From Nocardioides alkalitolerans (GTDB taxonomy: Bacteria; Actinomycetota; Actinomycetes; Propionibacteriales; Nocardioidaceae), in contig CP116227.1 of NCBI GenBank assembly GCA_038184435.1, positions 3,129,501 to 3,193,500 of the forward strand: a stretch of DNA of 64,000 bases, in the 5' to 3' direction. Made by a program: the position numbers and the translations under genes. Each line of letters begins with the position of its first letter. Position 1 is the stretch's first letter. Below, one piece after another: positions 42,125 to 49,483 of this stretch. Under the pieces are notes generated by a model, which was not told where the DNA came from, searched no databases, and worked only from the letters and a program-made list of their open reading frames with translations.

Positions 42125-43678
42125 TCAGTCGAGCTCGCGCTTGAGGATCTTGCCGGTGGCGGTCATCGGGAGGGTCTCGACGATCTCGACGGTGCGCGGG
42201 TACTTGTACGCCGCGAACTGCTCCTTGCCCCAGGCGACCAGCTCGTCGGCGGTCACGGGGTCGGCGGTCTTGTCGAGGATGACGTACGCCTTGACCTCCT
42301 CGCCGTGCGACTCGTGCGGCACGCCGATGACCGCGGCGAGGGAGACGGCGGGGTGCGTCATCAGCACCTCCTCGATCTCGCGGGGGTACACGTTGAAGCC
42401 GCCCCGGATGATCATGTCCTTGGCGCGGTCGACGATGTAGTACCAGCCGTCGGCGTCCTTCTTGCCGAGGTCGCCCGAGCGGAACCAGCCGTCCTGGATC
42501 GCGGCCGCCGTGGCGTCGGGCCGGCCGTAGTAGCCCTTCATGATGTTGGGGCCCTTGATCGCGATCTCGCCGACGGCGTCGTCCTCGGTGACCTCGTTCC
42601 ACTCGGCGTCGATCAGCTTCATCTCCACCCCGGGGATGGGGGTGCCGATCGAGCCGACGCGCGGCTCCTCGCCCCACGGCGAGAACGAGGCGACGGGCGA
42701 GGTCTCGGAGAGGCCGTAGCCCTCGAGGATCGTGACGCCGAACTTCTGCTGGAAGTTCTTGTGCACCTCCTTCGGCAGCGCGGAGCCACCGGCGGCCGCG
42801 ACCCGCAGGTTGGCGGCGAGGCTCGAGACGTCGACGGAGTCGTCGAGCGCGCCGAGGAGGCCCCAGTACATCGTCGGCACGCCGGCGAAGAAGGTCACCT
42901 TCTCCTTCAGCATCAGGCCGAGCGCCGGCTGCGCCTCGAAGCGCGGCAGCATGACGACGGTGCCGCCGAAGGCGAACGCGCTGTTCTGGATGACCGTCTG
43001 GCCGAAGGAGTGGAAGAGCGGCAGCACGCACAGGTAGGTGTCGGGCTCGTCCGCGTTCGCGCCGAAGAGCTGCTCGCTCACCAGCGCGTTCGACAGCATG
43101 TTGGAGTGGCTGAGCTCGGCGCCCTTCGGCTGGCCGGTCGTGCCCGACGTGTAGAGGATGACCGCCGTGTCGCCGTCGTCGGTGGCGACGGACTCGAACG
43201 TCGGGGCCTGGCCGGCGAGGGCCTGGGCGAACGTCTCCGCGCCCTCGATCGGCGACGGAGCGGCCGGGTCGGCCGTGATCACGAAGAAGTGCTCCGCGCC
43301 GGGCGTCTGGTCGAAGCCCGCCTTGCCCTCGGTGCCCATCGGCAGCTCCGGCGTGCCCTGGAAGCAGAAGTAGGCCTTCGCGTCGGAGTCGTCGAGGTGG
43401 TAGGCGATCTCGCGGGCCTTGAGCAGCACGTTGAGGGGCACCACCGTCGCGCCGGCCTTGAGGATGCCGTAGTAGACGATCGAGAAGTACGGCAGGTTGG
43501 GGCAGGTCAGCGCCACCTTGTCGCCCGGCTTGATGCCCCGGGAGACGAGCAGGTTCGCGACCTGGTTGGCGGCACCGTCCACCTGGGCGTAGCTCAGGCG
43601 GGTGTCGCCGAGGATGATCGCGGTGCGGGTGGGGAACTGCTGCGCGGAGCCCTCGAGCAGGGACGACAGGTTGGTCAT
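42125..43678 (-). CDS. Long-chain fatty acid-CoA ligase (AMP-dependent synthetase)
   Basis: A 517-residue ANL-superfamily adenylating enzyme that activates a carboxylate, probably a fatty acid, to its CoA thioester. It has the P-loop YTSGTTGQPKGAELSH, the A5 motif GYGLSETSP, the hinge region SGDLGKKDADGWYYIVDRAKDMI and the catalytic lysine motif MTATGKILKREL. I chose the ATG (TNLSSLL) because TAGGTT ends seven bases upstream; the TTG three codons earlier is inferior. A strong hairpin follows the stop. The substrate is inferred from overall resemblance to FadD-type enzymes. Confidence 0.9.
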   Translation of the reverse strand: MTNLSSLLEGSAQQFPTRTAIILGDTRLSYAQVDGAANQVANLLVSRGIKPGDKVALTCPNLPYFSIVYYGILKAGATVVPLNVLLKAREIAYHLDDSDAKAYFCFQGTPELPMGTEGKAGFDQTPGAEHFFVITADPAAPSPIEGAETFAQALAGQAPTFESVATDDGDTAVILYTSGTTGQPKGAELSHSNMLSNALVSEQLFGANADEPDTYLCVLPLFHSFGQTVIQNSAFAFGGTVVMLPRFEAQPALGLMLKEKVTFFAGVPTMYWGLLGALDDSVDVSSLAANLRVAAAGGSALPKEVHKNFQQKFGVTILEGYGLSETSPVASFSPWGEEPRVGSIGTPIPGVEMKLIDAEWNEVTEDDAVGEIAIKGPNIMKGYYGRPDATAAAIQDGWFRSGDLGKKDADGWYYIVDRAKDMIIRGGFNVYPREIEEVLMTHPAVSLAAVIGVPHESHGEEVKAYVILDKTADPVTADELVAWGKEQFAAYKYPRTVEIVETLPMTATGKILKRELD

Positions 43679-43685
43679 GGGACTC

Positions 43686-43691
43686 AACCTA
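43686..43691 (-). promoter_or_regulatory. Putative -10 element (TAGGTT) of the acyl-CoA ligase gene
   Basis: TAGGTT on the minus strand ends seven bases before the ATG at 43678. Confidence 0.5.
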
Positions 43692-43711
43692 CTGGGAGGT
43701 AGTGAGGCCCG

Positions 43712-44170
43712 TCACCCAGTTCGGCGCGCCAACAGCCGCGCGGCCGACCGCAGGTCCGCACGGAGCGCGGGCGGGGCGGCCACGCGCAGGGCGAGGGCCA
43801 CTGGCGCGAGGGGACCGGGCACCTCCAGGTGCGCCACCGCGCGGGCGTCGGTGCCGCCGTCGGCACGGGGCGTGTAGGTCATCGCGAGGGTGGCCCGCAC
43901 GAAGCGCCACGTCCCGGCCTCGACCCAGCGGTGGGGCGGCTCGCTCGCCTCGACGGTCATCCGCGGCCGCACGCCGGGGACGACGGTGACGTCCTCCCAC
44001 GACGTACCGGTGTCGCCGGCGTGGTCGCCGACCGCCGTCACGGCGGCCACGCGGCGCAGGCTGGACTGCCACTCCGGCCGGTTGGCCGGGTCGGCGAGGT
44101 AGGCGTGCACGACGTCGGGCGACGCCGCGAACGGCACCGTCAGGTCGGCGATCAACCGGGGGACGGGCAC
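43712..44170 (-). CDS. SRPBCC family (polyketide cyclase/START-like) protein
   Basis: A 152-residue helix-grip protein. It begins with the typical strand IADLTVPFAASPDVVHAYLADPANRPEW, has a central GTSWEDVTVV and RWVEAGTWRFVRATLAMTY beta hairpin, and ends with the long C-terminal helix. Such proteins bind hydrophobic ligands; the ligand here is unknown. The GTG start lies two bases after the purC stop, so it is co-transcribed with purC, and the acyl-CoA ligase follows 33 bases downstream on the same strand. Confidence 0.82.
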   Translation of the reverse strand: MPVPRLIADLTVPFAASPDVVHAYLADPANRPEWQSSLRRVAAVTAVGDHAGDTGTSWEDVTVVPGVRPRMTVEASEPPHRWVEAGTWRFVRATLAMTYTPRADGGTDARAVAHLEVPGPLAPVALALRVAAPPALRADLRSAARLLARRTG

Positions 44171-44171
44171 G

Positions 44172-45077
44172 TCAGAACCTCTCTCCGGTGAGCCGCTCGT
44201 AGGCCTCGACGTACCGCGCCCGGGTGAGCTCCACGACCTCCGCGGGCAGGGCGGGCGGCTCGGCCCCCGAGGTGCGGTCCCAGCCCGCGGCGTCCGAGGT
44301 GAGCCAGTTGCGCACGACCTGCTTGTCGAAGGACGCCTGCGTGCGGCCCGGCTGCCAGTCGTCGGCCGGCCAGTAGCGCGAGGAGTCGGGGGTGAGCACC
44401 TCGTCGGCGAGCACGATGGTGCCGCGCCCGCCCTCGCCGGGCGCGCGGCCGAACTCGAGCTTCGTGTCGGCGAGCAGGATGCCGCGCTCGCGGGCGAGCT
44501 CCTCGGCGCGGGAGTAGACGCGCAGCGTCAGGTCGCGCAGCGCCTCCGCGTCGTGCGCCCCGATGGTGCGGGCGACGGCGTCGAACGACACGTTCTCGTC
44601 GTGGTCGCCGAGGTCGGCCTTGGTCGCGGGCGTGAACACCGGCGTCGGCAGCCGGTCGCCGTCGACGAGGCCGGGCGGGAGCGCGATGCCGCACACCTCG
44701 CCGGTCGCCTCGTAGTCCGCCAGGCCGGAGCCCGTGAGGTAGCCCCGCGCGACGCACTCGACGGGGAACATCTCGAGGTTTGCGCAGACGACGGCGCGGC
44801 CCGCGACGGAGGCGGGCACGTCGGTGGAGACCACGTGGTGGGGCACGAGGTCGGCCAGCTGGTCGAACCACCACAGCGACATCCGCGTCAGCAGCTCGCC
44901 CTTGTCGGGGATGGTCGAGGAGAGCACGTGGTCGTAGGCCGAGATCCGGTCGCTCGCCACCATCAGCAGCCGGCCGGCGTGCTCGCCGGCGTCGATGCGG
45001 TAGAGGTCGCGCACCTTGCCCGAGTGCAGGTGCGTGGCGCCCTCGACGACCGGGGCGGGCGGGATGTTCGCGATCAC
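44172..45077 (-). CDS. purC: Phosphoribosylaminoimidazolesuccinocarboxamide synthase (SAICAR synthetase)
   Basis: A 301-residue enzyme that joins CAIR and aspartate using ATP in purine synthesis. It has HLHSGKVRDLYRID near the N-terminus, VASDRISAYDHVL, MFPVECVARGYLTGSG and LADTKLEFGR, all PurC signatures. Two starts are possible: ATG at 45086 directly after GGGAGG, or GTG three codons later. I prefer the GTG, because GAGGAT then lies seven bases upstream, as in other genes here, and a Shine-Dalgarno cannot abut its start. purB has a nearly identical leader. Confidence 0.93.
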   Translation of the reverse strand: MIANIPPAPVVEGATHLHSGKVRDLYRIDAGEHAGRLLMVASDRISAYDHVLSSTIPDKGELLTRMSLWWFDQLADLVPHHVVSTDVPASVAGRAVVCANLEMFPVECVARGYLTGSGLADYEATGEVCGIALPPGLVDGDRLPTPVFTPATKADLGDHDENVSFDAVARTIGAHDAEALRDLTLRVYSRAEELARERGILLADTKLEFGRAPGEGGRGTIVLADEVLTPDSSRYWPADDWQPGRTQASFDKQVVRNWLTSDAAGWDRTSGAEPPALPAEVVELTRARYVEAYERLTGERF

Positions 45078-45109
45078 GGGCGCCATCCTCCCACCCGCCC
45101 GGAGGCGGG

Positions 45110-46000
45110 TCAGGCAGCGGTGACGCGGCCGGACACGTCGGCGAGGAACGCGCCGTACGCCTCGGCGAAGACCGCCGGCGCCTCGAAGAAGGCGAAGTGC
45201 GCTCCGCCCTGCTCCCGCGGGAAGACGACGAGGCGGGCCCCGGGCACCTGGCGCGCGATCCACTCCTGGCTGCTCGGCGCGACGTGCGACACCTCGCCAC
45301 CGACGACGAACGCCGGGACGTCGACGTCGGGGAGGACGTCGCGCCAGTCCTGCAGCGCGTGGTCCTGCAGGAGCCGGGAGCCCCACGGCATGGGGAGCAG
45401 GAGGTTCTGCTCGGCCAGCCACTCGTAGTCGGCGTCCGGGATGTCCGGCGTCAGCATCGTGCGGAGGAAGTCGCGCCGCGCCGTCGGCCCGTCCGGCCCC
45501 AGCAGGACCTTGCAGAACCCCTCGAGCCCCGCGAAGTCGAGGATCGCCCCGACCTCGGGGGCCTCGGCGGGGTCCATCCACGGCAGCACGGCAACGACGC
45601 TCGGCTGGTCGACGAACGCCACGCTGCGCACGCGGGCCGAGCCGTGGCCGTCGAGGTAGGACCACAGGATCGACGCACCCATCGAGTGCCCGAGGAGGTG
45701 GAACCGCTCGTCACCGAGGTGGTCGAGGAGCTCCGCGAGGTCGGCGGCGAGACTGGCGATGCGGGCACCCCGCTCGGTACGGCCCGAGAGTCCGTGGTTG
45801 CGCATGTCGAAGGTGACGACGTCGCGCTCCTCGGCCAGCAGCGGGGCGACCCGGTCGAACATCGCCTGCGACTGCGACCACCCGTGCAGCAGGACGAGGG
45901 TCTCGGGGGACCCACCCCCGGCGCCGGCCGTGCGCGCGGGGAAGCGGCGCCACTCGATCGCGCACCCGTCGCGCGTGGTGAAGGTCGACGTCGTCGGCAT
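45110..46000 (-). CDS. Alpha/beta-fold hydrolase
   Basis: A 296-residue hydrolase: HG motif VLLHGWSQSQ, nucleophile elbow LLGHSMGASIL (Ser near residue 108), and catalytic His in QGGAHFAFFEAP. A flexible lid region follows strand 6. It resembles the epoxide-hydrolase/haloperoxidase-like group but has no diagnostic substrate motif. AAGGAG lies seven bases before the ATG. A palindrome CCCGCCGAC-C-GTCGGCGGG (46025-46043) in the leader could be a terminator of the upstream regulator gene or an operator. It is 32 bases upstream of purC on the same strand. Confidence 0.83.
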   Translation of the reverse strand: MPTTSTFTTRDGCAIEWRRFPARTAGAGGGSPETLVLLHGWSQSQAMFDRVAPLLAEERDVVTFDMRNHGLSGRTERGARIASLAADLAELLDHLGDERFHLLGHSMGASILWSYLDGHGSARVRSVAFVDQPSVVAVLPWMDPAEAPEVGAILDFAGLEGFCKVLLGPDGPTARRDFLRTMLTPDIPDADYEWLAEQNLLLPMPWGSRLLQDHALQDWRDVLPDVDVPAFVVGGEVSHVAPSSQEWIARQVPGARLVVFPREQGGAHFAFFEAPAVFAEAYGAFLADVSGRVTAA

Positions 46001-46119
46001 GAGGGGCTCCTTCGAGGCTCGACCCCCGCCGACCGTCGGCGGGTGACCTGGGCCACAGCGTGCACCGACGGACCCACCCCGACCACCTCCCGCCGTCGAA
46101 CGCGGGCCCGGCGCCGTGC

Positions 46120-47343
46120 TCACTCTGTCGAAGGGCGGTCCGCACCGGGGAGGTCGAGGAGCTCGAGGCCGACGTGGAGGGCGAGCCGCGTGCGGCCGTC
46201 GGCCAGGTCGAGGCCGGTCAGCTCCGCGATCCGCCCGAGGCGGTAGTAGAGCGTCGTGCGGTGCACGTGCAGGGCTGCGGCGGTGGCGGGACCGGCACCC
46301 GCGTGGTCGAGGTAGGCACGCACGGTCGTCACCAGCGAACCGTCCACGTCCGCCGCGAGGAGGCGGCGCAGCTCGTCGGGGACGGCCTCGGCGCGCTCCG
46401 CGGCCGGCACGCGCAGCAACGCGGCCCGCACGCCGAGCCCGGCCCAGTGGGCGACCACGCCGGAACGCCGCGGGTCCGCCACCTCCGTGCTCGCCAGGGC
46501 GAGCCGGGCCTGGGCGTCGGACCGGTGGGCCTCGGCGAGGGACGGCACGCCCGCCCCGATCCCGACGCGGACCCGGGACGCGTCGGCGGCGCTGCCCGCG
46601 ACGTACGCCGCCCACCGGCGTGCCGCCTCCCCGGTGGCGTCCGCGGACCACGGCGAAGGCGTGCCGACCACCAGCACCGCACGGCGGTCGTCGGCGGGGT
46701 CGAGGGCGCCGGCCTGCCAGACCGCCGCGCGGTCGACGGCGGGGCGGGCGACGGCACGGCGCAGCCGGGACCGCGCCGTCCCCTCTCCCGGGTCGCCGTC
46801 GAGCGCGACGCGCAGCACGGTGAGGTCGCGCGCGGGCACGGTCCCCTCGGCCTCCAGACGCCCCAGCGCAGGCAGGCGGACGTGCGGGTCGGGGCTGAGC
46901 ACGTCGTGGAGCAGGCCCGGTTCGACCACCGGCGCCGTGAGGACGGACGCCGTGGCGGTCGCCTCGAGCAACGGCGCGAGCTGCGCCGCGACCCGCTCCG
47001 TCGCCGCCAGCTCGTCCGGCCCCAGCGTGCCGTCCGCGTCCATCACCATGAGCAGGCCGCGCAGCTGCCCGCGGTCACGCACGGGCACGCACACGCGGGC
47101 CCGCATGCCGATCTCCGGAGCGGCCGGCACGACGCCCGGCACGGTCCACCCGGCGACGCCCTGCGCCAGCACGTGGCGCACCGCGTCCGGTCCGGCGTCC
47201 CGCTGCAGCACGGCCCGGACCCGCACCTCGTCCTCGTCACCGAAGTGGCGGCTCGTGGCGAGGAGACGGACCTCCGGGTCGTCCAGCACGACCGAGCGAC
47301 GCAGGCGGTCGGCCAGGTCGTCGATGAGCTGCTGCACGGACAC
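46120..47343 (-). CDS. PucR/CdaR-family transcriptional regulator
   Basis: A 407-residue regulator. The N-terminal GAF-like region (about residues 1-130) is followed by a GGDEF-like CdaR middle domain, and the C-terminal HTH_30 reads GPATAAALHVHRTTLYYRLGRIAELTGLDL. The arrangement is like CdaR/PucR activators of small-molecule catabolism. The GTG start has TAGGAT eight bases upstream (leaderless). It diverges from an SDR gene and lies upstream of the alpha/beta hydrolase on the same strand; either could be its target (inference). Confidence 0.86.
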   Translation of the reverse strand: MSVQQLIDDLADRLRRSVVLDDPEVRLLATSRHFGDEDEVRVRAVLQRDAGPDAVRHVLAQGVAGWTVPGVVPAAPEIGMRARVCVPVRDRGQLRGLLMVMDADGTLGPDELAATERVAAQLAPLLEATATASVLTAPVVEPGLLHDVLSPDPHVRLPALGRLEAEGTVPARDLTVLRVALDGDPGEGTARSRLRRAVARPAVDRAAVWQAGALDPADDRRAVLVVGTPSPWSADATGEAARRWAAYVAGSAADASRVRVGIGAGVPSLAEAHRSDAQARLALASTEVADPRRSGVVAHWAGLGVRAALLRVPAAERAEAVPDELRRLLAADVDGSLVTTVRAYLDHAGAGPATAAALHVHRTTLYYRLGRIAELTGLDLADGRTRLALHVGLELLDLPGADRPSTE

Positions 47344-47351
47344 GGGCCGGG

Positions 47352-47357
47352 ATCCTA
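47352..47357 (-). promoter_or_regulatory. Putative -10 element (TAGGAT) of the second PucR gene
   Basis: TAGGAT on the minus strand ends eight bases before the GTG at 47343. Confidence 0.5.
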
Positions 47358-47435
47358 CAGACGGAGCAACCCCGCGCCGACGCTCTCGACAGGCAACGGG
47401 TGCGTCCCGGGCGGTCCCGACCGCAGGCTTGCGGG

Positions 47436-48281
47436 ATGGGCGAGCAGCGGTTGCGGGGGCGCACGGTGGTCGTCGTCGGCGCCGGCACGAGCGGGCACCG
47501 GCCCGGCATCGAAGCCGGCATCGAAGCCGGCATCGAAGCCGGCAGCGGATCGGGCAGCAGGCCCGGCAACGGGGAGGCGGCGGCGCTGGCGTACGCCGCG
47601 GAGGGCGCCCACGTCGTCGCGGTCGACCGCGACGAGGAGCAGGCCGTGCGCGTCGCCCGGCGGATCGCGGCCCGCGGCGGCAGCGCCCTGGGCCTGCGGG
47701 CCGACGTCGCGGTCGAGGCCGACGTGGTGGCCATGGTGGCAGCGACCGTCGCGGCGTTCGGCGCCCCGCACGTGCTGCACCACAACGTCGGCGTCGCCAC
47801 GATGGGCGACGTGGTCGACCTGCCGCTGGAGCAGTGGCGCCGCGCCCTCGACGTCAACCTGACCGGCGCCTTCCTGACCTGCAAGCACGTCCTGCCGCAC
47901 ATGCTGGCGGCCGGTCGCGGGGTGGTCACCTCCATCTCGTCGGTGGCAGCCGTCCGGCACACCGGCTACGTCTACCCCGCCTACAGCGCCACGAAGGCCG
48001 CCCTCGACCAGCTGACGGTGTCGATCGCGCTGACCCACGCCGCCGAGGGGATCCGGGCCAACGCCGTGCTGCCGGGCCTCATCGACACACCGCTCGTCGG
48101 CGACCAGATCGACGGCAGCGACGCGGCCCGAGCGGCACGCCACGCGGCGAGCCCGACCGGCCGGATGGGACGGCCGGAGGACGTCGCCGCGGTCGCGGTG
48201 TTCCTCGCGACCGACGACGCCCGCTACGTCAACGGGGTGTGCCTGCCGGTCGACGGCGGGCTCGCCGCCCGCTGCGGCTGA
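47436..48281 (+). CDS. SDR family oxidoreductase with repeat-expanded cofactor loop
   Basis: A 281-residue short-chain dehydrogenase. Most hallmarks are normal: VAVDRDEEQ after strand 2, SISSVAAV, catalytic YSATK, PGLIDTPL and a C-terminal YVNGVCLPVDGG. The glycine-rich loop is odd. It runs GAGTSGHRPGIEAGIEAGIEA, then GSGSGSRPGNGEAAALAY, so about 17 extra residues lie between PGI and GNG, which are adjacent in relatives. The insert includes three perfect 12-bp repeats in frame. HHNVG replaces the usual NNAG. CAGGCT lies six bases before the ATG. Cofactor binding may be altered, so activity is uncertain. It diverges from the PucR gene. Confidence 0.85.
   Translation: MGEQRLRGRTVVVVGAGTSGHRPGIEAGIEAGIEAGSGSGSRPGNGEAAALAYAAEGAHVVAVDRDEEQAVRVARRIAARGGSALGLRADVAVEADVVAMVAATVAAFGAPHVLHHNVGVATMGDVVDLPLEQWRRALDVNLTGAFLTCKHVLPHMLAAGRGVVTSISSVAAVRHTGYVYPAYSATKAALDQLTVSIALTHAAEGIRANAVLPGLIDTPLVGDQIDGSDAARAARHAASPTGRMGRPEDVAAVAVFLATDDARYVNGVCLPVDGGLAARCG
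47505..47540 (+). repeat. Three perfect 12-bp repeats (GGCATCGAAGCC) inside the SDR gene
   Basis: The repeats encode GIEA three times (residues 24-35) in the NAD(P)-binding loop, and degenerate GGCAGC copies follow to about 47564. The period is a multiple of three, so the frame is kept. The GAA codon used is rare in this genome, pointing to a recent expansion. Confidence 0.9.
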
Positions 48282-48292
48282 GCGTCACCGCC

Positions 48293-48871
48293 TCATCGTC
48301 GGCGCGGACGTCCCTGGAGCCACGGCTCCAGCAGCCGGGTGATCCACGGCAGTCCGAACCACACCATCACCGGCGTGGCCACGGTCGTCTGCAGCACGAT
48401 CCGCCAGTGCAGCGCGAGGTCGGGCAGCAGGCGCGCACCGAGCTCGCCGAGCAGCAGGCTGAGCGGGAGGAACACGACGAAGATCGAGACGGCCTGCTTC
48501 CAGCGCGGCGGCGGGCTCGGGATCCCGGGGTAGGCGACGTCGTGGTGCTCGGGCGGGTCGAACCACCCCTCGATCCCGGTCATCCGCTGCACGCGGAACT
48601 CCCCCACCAGACCTTGCGCGGCGCCGAGCCACCAGGCCCGCTGCGGGGACGCCTCCCACGCCGCGAGCGCCTCGTGGTCGGCGAACCGGTAGAGCATGTG
48701 CCACGCGTCGTCGCCCTCCGCCGACCGCACGTAGCCGTGGCCGAGGAACCCCGGGAACTGCTCGGCCAGCGCCGTACCCGCCCGGATCCACGCGATCATC
48801 TCCGCCTCGCGCGTCGGATCGGCGTACCGGGTCGCGGCGACCGTCACCGGTCCCGCCTGCTGTGCCGTCAT
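48293..48871 (-). CDS. Antibiotic biosynthesis monooxygenase (ABM)-fold protein with C-terminal membrane helices
   Basis: A 192-residue protein. Residues 8-95 form an ABM ferredoxin-like domain (VAATRYADPTREAEMIAWI, FPGFLGHGYVRS, WHMLYRFADHEALAAWEAS), followed by two membrane helices (about 128-148 and 155-178). The fusion resembles the YhgN/Rv-type ABM-plus-DUF4191-like membrane proteins of actinobacteria, with no known role. The true start is taken as MTAQQAG; the longer frame adds a basic 30-residue stretch without RBS support. It converges on the SDR gene and lies back to back with mhuD. Confidence 0.78.
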   Translation of the reverse strand: MTAQQAGPVTVAATRYADPTREAEMIAWIRAGTALAEQFPGFLGHGYVRSAEGDDAWHMLYRFADHEALAAWEASPQRAWWLGAAQGLVGEFRVQRMTGIEGWFDPPEHHDVAYPGIPSPPPRWKQAVSIFVVFLPLSLLLGELGARLLPDLALHWRIVLQTTVATPVMVWFGLPWITRLLEPWLQGRPRRR

Positions 48872-48966
48872 GCGACCCCATGGAACGGCACGGGGTACGC
48901 CGCGCGCACGCCCACGAGGGTGTGAGTCCCGCCTCGGTCGGGTGCGGGGCCGGCGCGGCACCGGCC

Positions 48967-48972
48967 TAGGCT
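48967..48972 (+). promoter_or_regulatory. Putative -10 element (TAGGCT) of mhuD
   Basis: TAGGCT ends six bases before the ATG at 48979, and there is no Shine-Dalgarno sequence. Confidence 0.45.
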
Positions 48973-48978
48973 CGCGTC

Positions 48979-49299
48979 ATGTCCGTCGTGAAGATCAACG
49001 CCATCTCCGTCCCGCCGCAGGCCGCGCCCGAGCTCGAGAAGCGCTTCGCCGAGCGCGCCGGCACCGTCGAGGGCCAGCCGGGCTTCCTCGGCTTCCAGCT
49101 GCTGCGCCCGACCGCCGGCGAGACGCGGTACTTCGTCGTCACGCACTGGGCCGACGAGGAGTCGTTCGCCGCCTGGCGCGACGGCGACGCCCGCGCCGCG
49201 CACGCGACGCCCGAGGGCGAGGCACCGCGCAAGCCCGTCGCGTCGGGGGCCGACCTGCTGGAGTTCGAGGTCGTGCTGGACGTGTCTCCGTCCGCCTGA
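48979..49299 (+). CDS. mhuD: Haem-degrading monooxygenase, MhuD/IsdG family
   Basis: A 106-residue dimeric ABM-fold protein strikingly like M. tuberculosis MhuD (Rv3592). It begins VVKINAISVP with the catalytic Asn7, and has QPGFLGFQLLRPT, ETRYFVVTHWADEESFAAW with the conserved Trp, and AAHATPEGE with the haem-ligating His. It ends LLEFEVVLDV as MhuD does. MhuD opens haem to mycobilin without releasing CO, recovering iron. It probably works on cytosolic haem here too. The gene stands alone and is leaderless by spacing. Confidence 0.9.
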   Translation: MSVVKINAISVPPQAAPELEKRFAERAGTVEGQPGFLGFQLLRPTAGETRYFVVTHWADEESFAAWRDGDARAAHATPEGEAPRKPVASGADLLEFEVVLDVSPSA

Positions 49300-49333
49300 G
49301 CGTCAGCCGACCCTGTCTGGGCGCCGGCCGGCA

Positions 49334-49396
49334 GGAGTTCTGCGGAACGGGTGCGATTTCCGGGCGCCCGGAACTGCATCCGTTCCGCAGGACTCC
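49334..49396. repeat. 63-bp imperfect palindrome downstream of mhuD
   Basis: The arms at 49334-49354 and 49376-49396 pair at 19 of 21 positions around a central CCGGGCGCCCGG. It lies between mhuD and the DUF559-like gene and could act as a terminator of mhuD. Its length, beyond what a terminator needs, and the doubled unit also suggest a repeat element. Confidence 0.7.
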
Positions 49397-49483
49397 TCGG
49401 GGGTCCGGGCTGACCCCGGCCCCTTGTCCACAGGCGGGACCGAGCCGGATCGACGAGCACCGCCACCGGGAAGAACCGGGGGC

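Noticed and set aside
38761..42144. Long plus-strand open frame (1127 codons) across the WXG100-like cluster
   Set aside because: Its translation is repetitive Val/Arg/Gly-rich text without domains, while the minus-strand genes have proper ribosome binding sites, coupled starts and normal composition.
45077..45086. Upstream ATG of purC (and the equivalent ATG at 51864 for purB) as the true start
   Set aside because: GGGAGG abuts both ATGs with no spacing, whereas the GTG three codons later has a -10-like hexamer at seven bases in both genes. The alternative cannot be fully excluded.
49424..49432. DnaA-box-like TTGTCCACA, also an in-frame TTG start for the DUF559-like gene
   Set aside because: It is a single box with no cluster, no AT-rich region and no replication genes nearby, so not an origin.
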